Source: Fibrivirga algicola
GTDB lineage: Bacteria; Bacteroidota; Bacteroidia; Cytophagales; Spirosomataceae
Length of the DNA: 64,000 bases
Direction of reading: 5' to 3'
Assembly (NCBI RefSeq): GCF_011742925.1
Contig: NZ_WAEL01000007.1
Span: 310,001-374,000 of the forward strand
Positions 1 to 8,234 of the stretch are shown here, one piece after another. Position 1 is the first letter of the stretch, and each line of letters starts with the position of its first letter. The notes below the pieces were generated by a model. That model made no database searches. It worked only from the letters and a program-made list of their open reading frames with translations, and had not been told where the DNA came from. A program made the position numbers and the translations under genes.

Positions 1-1085
1 TGAAGGTGAAGGTACCCGGAGCCGTCGTGGCGTTTACCCCGTTGATGATGTCCTGAATGGCGCTGTTGGCCCCGTAGCCATCATTCTCCAGTTCGTTAAA
101 GGCGAAGATGTCCACGCCTGAGTCAACGACAGCCTTGATGGTCTTGGCCCGCTGGCGGTTAAATTCAACCAGGGTATTGGCTCCGCGGGAGGTGGGGAAC
201 CCGCCACCCTGTCCGTCGCCGTTGAAGTAGTTGAGCAGGTTGAAGCCTGACACGCGCAGGGTGCCGCCCACTGCTGGGGGTGTAGCCGGGCGCACGTTGG
301 TGGGCTGGAAGTCGACACCCGTCGTTGTCTGTAACCGGTAGCCCTCAAAGCGCTCGTCTAACACAGCCGTCACACTAGCTACCTCATCGCCACCACGAAG
401 CGGGTTGGCCGCGCTCAGAGGCTGACCGCCCCGACCGAAAAGGATCGGATCTGGATTCGACACGCTGCTGCCATCATCGAGGATGATCGTACGCTTGGCG
501 GTTTCGGCCAGGTACGTTGCGTAGCCCGACACGCTGGGTGCGTAGAACTGGGTGTACTGATCCAGGCGTGGATCGGTACCCGCTACGTCTGTACTACCGG
601 TGGCCGAGAGTACGATCTGACCATACCGACCAAGTTCAAAGTACTCGGTAACGGCCAGGTTACCCGTGGCTGCACTCATGGTGACAAGCATGCCTTCATA
701 ACGCTCTAGGTCGCTGATGTTAGCCACTGGCAGGGTGACGTTGGCCGCCGTAGGCAGTGCGCCCGGTGTGCCTACCGATACTACGCTGACCAGCGTAGCG
801 AGTTGGGTAAGGCTGTGGCTGACACCACCGCTGGTGGTAGCAAATTCGGCGACGGTGCCGGTAACCTGTACTTTCTGACCCGCTACGCCTGCGAACAGAC
901 CAGCCGGATCATAGACGAAGATACCTTCCGAGGTGGCAGGGTTGCCGTCTGCATCGCTGTCTTCCTCCTGCACATAAAAACCATTCTGCTTGGTCGCGCC
1001 AGCAAAGGTGCGGGTAACGATACCTTCAATGGTTACCGTATTGCCGACAAGCGGGCTGATTGCTCCACTGCCCTGAATGGCTGAG
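1..1085 (-). repeat. Long in-frame repeat, copy A (nuclease module II)
   Basis: This stretch matches 3253-4337 at an offset of exactly 3252 bp, a multiple of three, so the reading frame is kept. Runs of well over 100 bases are almost identical (for example 185-350 against 3437-3602). They alternate with short diverged patches, such as 165-185, 370-395 and 735-840. The repeat probably continues left of the window. Confidence 0.9.
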
Positions 1086-4000
1086 ATCAATGTGGCGGTA
1101 ACCTGCGTTGGGTTGACAATGGCCGTAACTGGTACCGTCAGTGTAGCGCCACCGCCTGACAGGGTAATAGTTCCTGAGTAGTTGCCAGCTGACAGACCCG
1201 CGATTAGCTGTACGCTGAACGACGTAGCACTCAGCGTCGAATTGCTGAACGGAAGCGTAGCTGGCGAAACAGTAAGAGCCGTGGTCGACGAGCTAATGGT
1301 GATATTCCCTGAAGCTGTATTCAGGTTGCTGCCACTCACCGAGATGTTGCCGCTTGCCGGGCCGCTGCCTTCCAGATAGGATAGGCCACTGGCGCCGGTC
1401 AGTGATGACGGTGTCGCCACCAATGAAGCAACAACAACCACTGGACCTGAATTGCGTGGGGTAGGAGCACCTGTTGCGAAGTCTTGTGCATTGTTATCGG
1501 TATCGGTTTGCCCACCCAACTTACGAAGTACAGCCAGTGTGTTGCTTGGGGCAGCGGTGGGGCCTGTACCTTCAAAGCAATTGGCAGTTGTACCAAAACC
1601 TACGAAGTCAATAATACTGGCACCCATTGGGCAAGTTCCAGACAGCGCGGTAGTCACGTTAACCAGGGCTACCTTACCCGCCGTGCCCGACATTGGAATA
1701 TTGCCAGTTGCGTCAGGGGTTGGCAGGCTGGTAAACGTAGTTGATGTACTGCCTGCCTCTTGAATCAGGTAGTATCCTCCTGGCTGAATGGTGCCATTTA
1801 GGTTAGTAACCTGCCAGCTACTGCCCGTTGCCGAGGCATACTGCACACTCCATCCTGCCAGGCTAACTGGTGAACTGCTGCGGTTGTACAGCTCAATAAA
1901 GTCGTTTCTATACGTAGCACCTGAGTTGCCACCACCGCCATAAACCTGGCTGATAACGACTGCGGCACCGGTCTGCGAAACCACGGCGCTTACAGTACCA
2001 CCGACCTGCACCGTGGCCGTTAGCGATCCGCTAACGTTCGTGATCGTGCCGTTCACCGCGCCAACAGAAGCGCCAGTCAACCTGGCATAAATGGTGGCTG
2101 AGGTTGTTGCTTGTGGCAGAACCAGCGACGATGAGAACGTGCTGTTGTTTGAGCTAACCTCAACGCCCGCTGGTGCTGTTACCGTAATATCGGCAGTCAG
2201 ATTCGACGCCGACAGTGTATACAGCTGCGAGGCGGACGGAGTGCCCTGCGTGGCAGTGAAGCCCGACAGACCCACCACATTGGCGGCCAGTGATACTGTA
2301 GGGACCTCGTTAACCGTTACGCTTACCGTTTCAGTCACCGTCTGGCTGGTTGGCAGTGTAGCATCGGTTACCACGACAGTAAACGTTTGTACGCCTGCTG
2401 TCAGGCCCGATACTGTAGCTGTGTTAGCGCTGGCGCTGATCGTGCCCGGACCGTCGAAGCTGTAGGTGTAGGTGGGTGTTCCCCCTGATACGGCTGCTGA
2501 AATTGTAGTTGTGCCATTTGCCAACAGCGTGGTTGGGCTTGCCGTTACGGTCAGGCTGAGTGCAGTTGCTGGTGGGGGCGTCAGCGACAGGCCAACAACC
2601 ACCGGGTCATGATCTGATGTACGGAATGGATCGACGCTATAGTAACTGCTGATCTGATTAGTCGACTTGAATTCCGTATTGTAATCAAGAATAGCCGGCT
2701 CATCAGCGTTGATGTGCCACTTGGTCGCCGAAGCCACCTGTGCCGCCAGTGTGCTGTTGCCCAGCGCGTGGTCCAGCGCCCCCACAAAACCGTCAAACAC
2801 ATACGAATAGGTCGTATTGGGGATCAGGTTCTGGTAGCCGTTGTTGTGGAGCGTCGTCAGAGGATCTTCCTTGGCGTACGAGTTGAGGTCACCTAGGATC
2901 AGGTAGTCCGGATCGGTCGTGCCCGTTGGCTTGGTGGCCAGCCAGTTGACCAGGTCCTGCGCCTGCCGGGTACGGGTGCCGTTTGACTGGCCCTGTCCGT
3001 CGCCTGCGTCAGTATCACCGGCTCCTCCTGAGCTAGAGCCTTTCGATTTCCAGTGGTTAGTGACAACCGTAAATACGGCATTTGTTGCATTCTCGCGGAA
3101 AGTCTGGGCCAGCGGCTTGCGACCTACCACATCAAAGGCACCGTTGCCAAAGCCACTCGGAATAGCTGCCGAAGCACCCACCGGAGTCACCTTGCCTGGC
3201 TTGTAGATCATCGCCACCGTGATCTCGTCGGTCGAGATGTTGCCGGCATTGATGAAGGTGAAGGTACCCGGAGCCGTCGCGGCGTTTACCCCGTTGATGA
3301 TGTCCTGAATGGCGCTGTTGGCCCCATAGCCATCATTCTCCAGTTCGTTGAAGGCGAAGATGTCCACGCCTGAGTCAACGACAGCCTTGATGGTCTTGGC
3401 CCGCTGACGATTAAACTCATTGATGTTGTCGGCCCCGCGGGAGGTGGGGAACCCGCCACCCTGTCCGTCGCCGTTGAAGTAGTTGAGCAGGTTGAAGCCT
3501 GACACGCGCAGGGTGCCGCCCACTGCTGGGGGCGTGGCCGGGCGCACGTTGGTGGGCTGGAAGTCGACACCCGTCGTTGTCTGTAACCGGTAGCCTTCGA
3601 GCCGGTGGTCCAGAATGGCCGTCACACTAGCTACCTCATCACCACCGCGAAGCGGGTTGGCCGCGCTCAGAGGCTGACCGCCCCGACCGAAGAGAATCGG
3701 GTCCGTATTTTGCACGCCACTTCCATCGTCAAGGATGATTTTGCGCTTAGCGGTCTCGTCCAGGTACGTTGCGTAGCCCGACACGCTGGGTGCGTAGAAC
3801 TGGGTGTACTGGTCGAGGCGTGAATCGGTACCCGCTACGTCTGTACTGCCGGTTGCAGAAAGAGTAACCTGTCCGTATCGGCCCAGTTGAAAATATTCGG
3901 TAACGGCCAGGTTACCCGTGGCTGCACTCATGGTGACGAGCATGCCTTCGTAGCGCTCCAGATCACTGATGCTAGCCACCGGCAGGGTTACGCTGGTAGC

Positions 4001-5443
4001 TGCTGGCAGCGTACTGGCATTCAGGTTGACTACACTGGTGAGCGTGGTGAGTTGAGTCAGGCTGCTGTTGGTGCCGCTGGTAAATTCAGCAACGGTACCG
4101 GATACCCGAACCTTGTCGCCAGTATTACCGATAAACAAACCCGTTGGGTCATAGACGAAGATGCCCTCAGACGTGGCGGGGTTGCCATCTGCATCGCTGT
4201 CTTCTTCCTGCACATAAAAACCATTGAGTTTGGTTGCCCCGGCGAAAGTGCGCGTGACGATACCTTCAATGGTCACCGTATTGCCGACAAGCGGGCTGGT
4301 TGCCCCGCTACCCTGAATCACTGAAATCAGCTTGTAGGTAACCTGTGGGCTGTTGACTGTTCCTGCGACCGTTACTGAGGCCGTGAGGGTACCGTTATAC
4401 GTGTTGGTAATCGTACCCGTAAACTGGCCGATTGCTGCCGTGTTAGCAATACGGGCGTATATTACCCGGCTAATGCTCTCGGATGCGGGCGAGAATGACA
4501 GCGGTTCCGTTGTAAACGTGTTGCCATCAGTGCTTAATTCTATGCCGTTGGTGGCCGAAATGACCACCGCATTTTGTGTGGCTAAATTAGCCCCACTCAA
4601 CGTGTACTGCTTCACGTCAGAGGCTGTACCACTTGTTGCTAAAAAACCATTCAAAGCAGTAGGTGTAGCCGATAAAGTGGCAACTGTTGATGTTCCATTG
4701 GAGCTAGTTACGTCTCCCCAGGATGTGCCTACACGAATATAGTCGACTCGCAGACCCGCTGCCGTACCGCTCCCTCCTTGCCGTAGAGCAACTGCACCTA
4801 TCTGAGTGGCATCACCGGTAGTAGGTGTTAATGAAATCGCTGGCGTCGGTTCCGGTTGGCCGAGAGCCGGCTCTATGAATAGACTGACCTGGTCATTTGT
4901 AGTACCGCTCACAAAGGTGTATTTCAAAACAAGCAGGTACGTTGTGCCTAACGAATAAGTCGTTGGATTATAGGTCACTGTTTCGGTAGCTGCTTTGATG
5001 AGTCCAAACTGGATACCACCCGATACACTCTTCACATGAACCCGTCCGAAATAGGCAGTCCCGATTGGAGAAGGTCCTAAATTCAGAAAGTAATCGCCAC
5101 CACTTTGGGCAGTGGTTACTTGTACCAGAAATGAGGCATAGACTGACCCGCTTGTCTGCGAAGCAAATGTGCGGTTCACATCTTCGCCAGACGTCGTTAA
5201 ACTGGCTGACCCACCAGCAGTGGTTAAGCCCGAATACGTTAAACCAGGGGCTAAGGCCGAGATTGAATTTGGTGCTGCTGTGCCAGTAATCCCCCAGCCT
5301 TGTGAGGTGAGACTGTAAGGCAACGAAGTCGTGTTGAAATCATCTGTCAACAGAGGCGTTTGTGCCCATGCTGTACTCTGTACCCACAGCAAGGCCATTA
5401 ACCAAAGCCAAGTTCGGTACGATTGTTGTAAAGGTTTGTTCAT
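1..5443 (-). CDS. Giant secreted multidomain nuclease with two ExeM/NucH-type modules (C-terminus beyond window)
   Basis: The frame is open from an ATG at 5443 to the left edge, giving at least 1814 residues with no stop. The N-terminus is a Sec signal peptide ending near residue 27 (QSTAWAQ). Then follow a jelly-roll/lectin-like region (about 28-235), an Ig-like domain, OB-fold plus endonuclease/exonuclease/phosphatase module I (about 360-955), Ig/PKD-like domains, a lamin-tail-like domain (about 1155-1340, with NDFIELYNRSS and LAGWSVQY), another Ig-like domain, and module II from about 1445 onward. Module I carries NELENDGYG and TSDHDPVVV, typical of ExeM/NucH extracellular nucleases. Module II is cut before its SDHD motif. 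The family degrades extracellular DNA. A C-terminal sorting domain would be expected but lies outside the window. The nuclease assignment is strong; the substrate is inferred. Confidence 0.88.
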   Translation of the reverse strand, partial: MNKPLQQSYRTWLWLMALLWVQSTAWAQTPLLTDDFNTTSLPYSLTSQGWGITGTAAPNSISALAPGLTYSGLTTAGGSASLTTSGEDVNRTFASQTSGSVYASFLVQVTTAQSGGDYFLNLGPSPIGTAYFGRVHVKSVSGGIQFGLIKAATETVTYNPTTYSLGTTYLLVLKYTFVSGTTNDQVSLFIEPALGQPEPTPAISLTPTTGDATQIGAVALRQGGSGTAAGLRVDYIRVGTSWGDVTSSNGTSTVATLSATPTALNGFLATSGTASDVKQYTLSGANLATQNAVVISATNGIELSTDGNTFTTEPLSFSPASESISRVIYARIANTAAIGQFTGTITNTYNGTLTASVTVAGTVNSPQVTYKLISVIQGSGATSPLVGNTVTIEGIVTRTFAGATKLNGFYVQEEDSDADGNPATSEGIFVYDPTGLFIGNTGDKVRVSGTVAEFTSGTNSSLTQLTTLTSVVNLNASTLPAATSVTLPVASISDLERYEGMLVTMSAATGNLAVTEYFQLGRYGQVTLSATGSTDVAGTDSRLDQYTQFYAPSVSGYATYLDETAKRKIILDDGSGVQNTDPILFGRGGQPLSAANPLRGGDEVASVTAILDHRLEGYRLQTTTGVDFQPTNVRPATPPAVGGTLRVSGFNLLNYFNGDGQGGGFPTSRGADNINEFNRQRAKTIKAVVDSGVDIFAFNELENDGYGANSAIQDIINGVNAATAPGTFTFINAGNISTDEITVAMIYKPGKVTPVGASAAIPSGFGNGAFDVVGRKPLAQTFRENATNAVFTVVTNHWKSKGSSSGGAGDTDAGDGQGQSNGTRTRQAQDLVNWLATKPTGTTDPDYLILGDLNSYAKEDPLTTLHNNGYQNLIPNTTYSYVFDGFVGALDHALGNSTLAAQVASATKWHINADEPAILDYNTEFKSTNQISSYYSVDPFRTSDHDPVVVGLSLTPPPATALSLTVTASPTTLLANGTTTISAAVSGGTPTYTYSFDGPGTISASANTATVSGLTAGVQTFTVVVTDATLPTSQTVTETVSVTVNEVPTVSLAANVVGLSGFTATQGTPSASQLYTLSASNLTADITVTAPAGVEVSSNNSTFSSSLVLPQATTSATIYARLTGASVGAVNGTITNVSGSLTATVQVGGTVSAVVSQTGAAVVISQVYGGGGNSGATYRNDFIELYNRSSSPVSLAGWSVQYASATGSSWQVTNLNGTIQPGGYYLIQEAGSTSTTFTSLPTPDATGNIPMSGTAGKVALVNVTTALSGTCPMGASIIDFVGFGTTANCFEGTGPTAAPSNTLAVLRKLGGQTDTDNNAQDFATGAPTPRNSGPVVVVASLVATPSSLTGASGLSYLEGSGPASGNISVSGSNLNTASGNITISSSTTALTVSPATLPFSNSTLSATSFSVQLIAGLSAGNYSGTITLSGGGATLTVPVTAIVNPTQVTATLISAIQGSGAISPLVGNTVTIEGIVTRTFAGATKQNGFYVQEEDSDADGNPATSEGIFVYDPAGLFAGVAGQKVQVTGTVAEFATTSGGVSHSLTQLATLVSVVSVGTPGALPTAANVTLPVANISDLERYEGMLVTMSAATGNLAVTEYFELGRYGQIVLSATGSTDVAGTDPRLDQYTQFYAPSVSGYATYLAETAKRTIILDDGSSVSNPDPILFGRGGQPLSAANPLRGGDEVASVTAVLDERFEGYRLQTTTGVDFQPTNVRPATPPAVGGTLRVSGFNLLNYFNGDGQGGGFPTSRGANTLVEFNRQRAKTIKAVVDSGVDIFAFNELENDGYGANSAIQDIINGVNATTAPGTFTF
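3253..4337 (-). repeat. Long in-frame repeat, copy B (nuclease module I)
   Basis: Partner of the repeat at 1-1085. It encodes the OB-fold part and the first half of the nuclease domain of module I. The right boundary is set where similarity fades into unlike Ig-domain sequence near 4340. The left boundary is only where copy A leaves the window. Confidence 0.9.
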
Positions 5444-5869
5444 GAAAATTGAGAAAAAGATAAATAAGCACTGTAAATCTACTAATCCTATCTATGTAAA
5501 GGTGTTACTTTTTCGTTAACACATACGACAGGGAAAAAGAGGTATAAAGACAAAGATGGTTACTAGCCGCGAATTGAACGGGCGGTACCAGTAAATAAAT
5601 ATAGGGTCGGGGGCGTAGTACCAGTAAGTAGAAAAAACTTTCTGCTGTTTTTTAGCGCCTTCTGAAAAATAGGTTGCTGACAATCAGTGGGTTAATTCGA
5701 TGTGTTGTTTTTTCGTGATGCCAGCCTTTTTTGGCCATGCTTTCACTACACTATGGCCCCGGCCATAGGGGATGCTCACTACTAACTGGCTGATTAGTTG
5801 GCAGTATTGTCATAAAGACAACTTAATGGCAAAACGTTTGGAGCGGGTCGGTAACTGAGCTGCCTGAGC
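5444..5869. other. Intergenic region with no recognised gene
   Basis: 426 bp between the start of the giant nuclease gene and the end of the kinase/SEDS operon, both on the minus strand. It should hold the nuclease promoter. Reading the minus strand, a TATCTTTT box just upstream of the ATG (about 5455-5465) resembles the Bacteroidota -7 element, but no clear -33 element accompanies it. I see no RNA gene or good coding frame. Confidence 0.5.
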
Positions 5870-6610
5870 TTACAGCAATGCTACTAATGCCTCATGGACC
5901 TCATCGAGTGTACTGATGTCGTGCCATTCGTCACCGCCCACGTCGAGGTAATGCCCGTCGCGTTTAGGTGGTTTGGGCGTTCCTTCGCCGGGGATATAAT
6001 CATGGGCAAATACAACGCTCATCAGGCTGCGCAATTGGTCCCACGGTAATGTTCGGTTCTGTTCCTGTCCGTTGCGGACCGTAATCAACTTTACCGTTCG
6101 CGTGGCAAATTGGGCTTGCAGGTGCACTTCCGAGTCGCCACTCCGCTGGAAACTTAAGTAGCTCAGTTCAAACGGTTTTTCCTTACCACCCGCCTCATAG
6201 ATTGCCTGAATCAGCTCTTGAATCGCGTACAGAAAGCTTTCCGCATTAGCTGGTGTACCAACGGTAGGCCGGACGGTGCCGCTATCGATGGTCACTTCCA
6301 GAAAATCATCCTCCTCATCGAGTGCCGTTTCGTCGAAGGGACCAAGTTTGGTGGTTGTCACGAGCCTGTCTATGAGCGGTAACCAGGCCGAACCAAGCTG
6401 TCCCGACCAGGAAAAATCATCGGTCAGCGTGAATCCTTCCCCCACAATATCCTCTTCGTCGAGGTCTTCGCGGTCGGTATAGGTAATGGAAAAATCGATC
6501 TGCAACCCATTTTTGCCAACGGGCCGGGCCTGTAGTTCGTAGAAGTGCGTATAAGGTGCCGGAATCATTCCGGCTGATTGAAAGCGAATTTGGAGAGCAG
6601 CAAACGACAT
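5870..6610 (-). CDS. Hypothetical acidic protein, last gene of the kinase/SEDS operon
   Basis: This 246-residue protein matches no family I know. It is soluble in appearance, with no signal peptide or membrane segment. It is rich in Asp and Glu, with acidic runs such as DREDLDEED and DEEDDF in the middle and WHDISTLDEVHEAL near the end. The ATG at 6610 lies 12 bp after the stop of the PAP2 gene, so the two are almost certainly co-transcribed. This links it by position to the FHA/kinase/SEDS genes. No function is assigned. Confidence 0.8.
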   Translation of the reverse strand: MSFAALQIRFQSAGMIPAPYTHFYELQARPVGKNGLQIDFSITYTDREDLDEEDIVGEGFTLTDDFSWSGQLGSAWLPLIDRLVTTTKLGPFDETALDEEDDFLEVTIDSGTVRPTVGTPANAESFLYAIQELIQAIYEAGGKEKPFELSYLSFQRSGDSEVHLQAQFATRTVKLITVRNGQEQNRTLPWDQLRSLMSVVFAHDYIPGEGTPKPPKRDGHYLDVGGDEWHDISTLDEVHEALVALL

Positions 6611-6622
6611 ACGGCGGTAAGA

Positions 6623-7195
6623 TTAGCGGCTGGGTGAGTAGGGAGCCCCGGCCAGCGTGTGGTACAAAGATACAGCAGCAGTCGCCGCCAACGTACCTAT
6701 ACCAGCCCCGGCCAGTACATCGAGCGGGTAATGAGCGCCTACGTAGATGCGGCTATAGGATACCACCAGTGCCCAGAGAAACAGCCAGACCAGGCTCTTA
6801 ATGCGCTGCCCAAACAGCAGCCATAGGCTCATGGCGAGCGAAAACGTGTTGGCTGCGTGCGAGGAGGCAAACCCATACAGACCACCGCAGGGCAGTACGG
6901 GATGAATAAGCGGTTGCAGGGCCGCTTCGTGGCAGGGCCGCAGCCGAAGTGTGAGGGGTTTAAGGACTGACGAACAGACCTGATCGCTCACCGCCACCGC
7001 CAGGGCCAGCGTGAGTACCAGCCCCACCGCCCGCCAGCCGAAACGCCAGCCCAGCCAACCAATCAGCAGCAGGTAAAACGGTATCCAGGTGTTTCGCTCG
7101 GTAATCAGCACCATCAGCCCGTCGAGCCAGGGGGCGTGCAGGCCATTCAGGTAAAGGAAAAACGTTGTATCGAGCTGATTTAGGATGTCGCGCAT
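6623..7195 (-). CDS. PAP2-family membrane phosphatase, candidate undecaprenyl-diphosphate phosphatase
   Basis: A 190-residue integral membrane protein with about five or six hydrophobic segments. It has all three PAP2 signature motifs: KPLTLRLRP, then SSHAANTFS (the PSGH position), then SRIYVGAHYPLDV. These carry the catalytic His and Asp residues. PAP2 enzymes of this size often dephosphorylate undecaprenyl diphosphate or phosphatidylglycerophosphate. The start MRDILNQLDTTFF was chosen because the open frame upstream overlaps the FHA gene and has no family character. Its place behind a SEDS/PBP gene favours a role in recycling the cell-wall lipid carrier, which is an inference. Confidence 0.87.
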   Translation of the reverse strand: MRDILNQLDTTFFLYLNGLHAPWLDGLMVLITERNTWIPFYLLLIGWLGWRFGWRAVGLVLTLALAVAVSDQVCSSVLKPLTLRLRPCHEAALQPLIHPVLPCGGLYGFASSHAANTFSLAMSLWLLFGQRIKSLVWLFLWALVVSYSRIYVGAHYPLDVLAGAGIGTLAATAAVSLYHTLAGAPYSPSR

Positions 7196-7214
7196 GGTGC
7201 CGCAAAGATAACAG

Positions 7215-7279
7215 CAGGCACCACGGAGTATAGTCTGTTTTTGATAAGCCACCAGACGAACTGTACTCCATAGTGCCTG
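7215..7279. repeat. Inverted repeat between the FHA and PAP2 genes
   Basis: Two 20-bp arms match at 17 positions, around a 25-bp loop, filling most of the 91-bp gap between the two genes. On the minus transcript it would form a hairpin shortly before the PAP2 start. No long U-run follows. It could be a partial terminator or an RNA-processing site that sets PAP2 expression apart from the genes upstream. Confidence 0.55.
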
Positions 7280-7286
7280 ATTGCCG

Positions 7287-8168
7287 TCAGATCCCTTCCA
7301 GCAGCAGCTTGGCCTCGCCGCCCAGTTCGATCTGGTCACCGGGTGAAAGGGTGTACCCAACGCCCGGCAGATCGGCGCGTTCGACGGTATCGTCGGCGCG
7401 GAGTATTTTTGTTTTGTTGCCGTTGGCTGGCAGGCCACCCGCATCAGCCATCAGGCGATACCGGCGTGCTTCGGCATCGTAGCGGATCGTGGCATGTTGC
7501 CGGCTAACGCTGGCGTTTGGTTCGCCCCGCTCGGGGTCAAACCCTGGTTCTGCGGGGTCCAGAAAGGCGATGTCGTTGGTGCGAACGCGTCCCGAGGCTG
7601 TTTCGACGGTGCGGCCCCGCCCGACGCGAAACTCGGTTTGCTGCGCCGGGTCGAGCACATAGATCGTTTGGGTAGTTTGTCCCTTCAGGGTGCGTACCCG
7701 TAGCTGAAGGGGCTTGCTCGTGGCCGGACGGATCACCTCCAGCCCCAGGTTTCCTTGCTGGTAGGAGCACACCGCCGGTAGTTCATCATGAACAAATTGC
7801 CAGCTAAACGTCCAGTTGGGGGCTAGCCGAATATACTGATCGGCCAGGTGCCGGCTTAGGTCGTTGCGGAAATGGTTGGGCTGAGCGGCGTACAGGGCCA
7901 CGGCCATACGGTCTTCTTCGGCGGTATCGGCGCAACGTACCCAGAGTTTCAGGCCCGTGGGGAGTCCGTCGGTTTCGCTCGAATAAGCCCCCAGTTTTTC
8001 AACGATGAACCGGTATAGGCTTTCGCGCAGGCGCGGGGTGGTAGGCATACCCGATGGGTTGGGCGGCGTTGGAGCAGGTACGTTGCTCGCCTGCGCCGGG
8101 GGCGTTTCCGGCTTGGCCGGGTACGTACCCAGCCCGAACAGTTGCTTGAGGTTATCGATGAACGCCAT
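7287..8168 (-). CDS. FHA-domain protein with N-terminal DUF3662-like region
   Basis: A 293-residue cytoplasmic protein. The last 120 residues form an FHA phosphothreonine-binding domain, with FRVGRGR at its start and VSRQHATIRYD in the middle, giving the conserved Gly-Arg, Ser-Arg and His. The first part, after a Pro-rich linker, holds about 110 residues (RESLYRFIVEKLGAY onward) that recall the N-terminal domain of mycobacterial FhaA; that likeness is tentative. I chose the ATG at 8168 over a GTG at 8186. It lies 66 bp downstream of the SEDS-PBP gene and two genes after the kinases, so it is a likely reader of their phosphorylation. Confidence 0.85.
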   Translation of the reverse strand: MAFIDNLKQLFGLGTYPAKPETPPAQASNVPAPTPPNPSGMPTTPRLRESLYRFIVEKLGAYSSETDGLPTGLKLWVRCADTAEEDRMAVALYAAQPNHFRNDLSRHLADQYIRLAPNWTFSWQFVHDELPAVCSYQQGNLGLEVIRPATSKPLQLRVRTLKGQTTQTIYVLDPAQQTEFRVGRGRTVETASGRVRTNDIAFLDPAEPGFDPERGEPNASVSRQHATIRYDAEARRYRLMADAGGLPANGNKTKILRADDTVERADLPGVGYTLSPGDQIELGGEAKLLLEGI

Positions 8169-8234
8169 GGTTTGGTCAGTTAGCACTAAACAAGGATTAA
8201 GTACCGATTACATTGAAATGGCTGGCAGGCGCTG

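Noticed and set aside
1-4337. The long repeat as a mobile element or CRISPR array
   Set aside because: The repeat is one in-frame coding module of 3252-bp period with protein motifs, no terminal inverted repeats and no spacer pattern.
7196-7444. N-terminal extension of the PAP2 protein
   Set aside because: The 83 extra codons overlap the FHA gene in another frame and lack membrane or family character; the MRDIL start fits the family.
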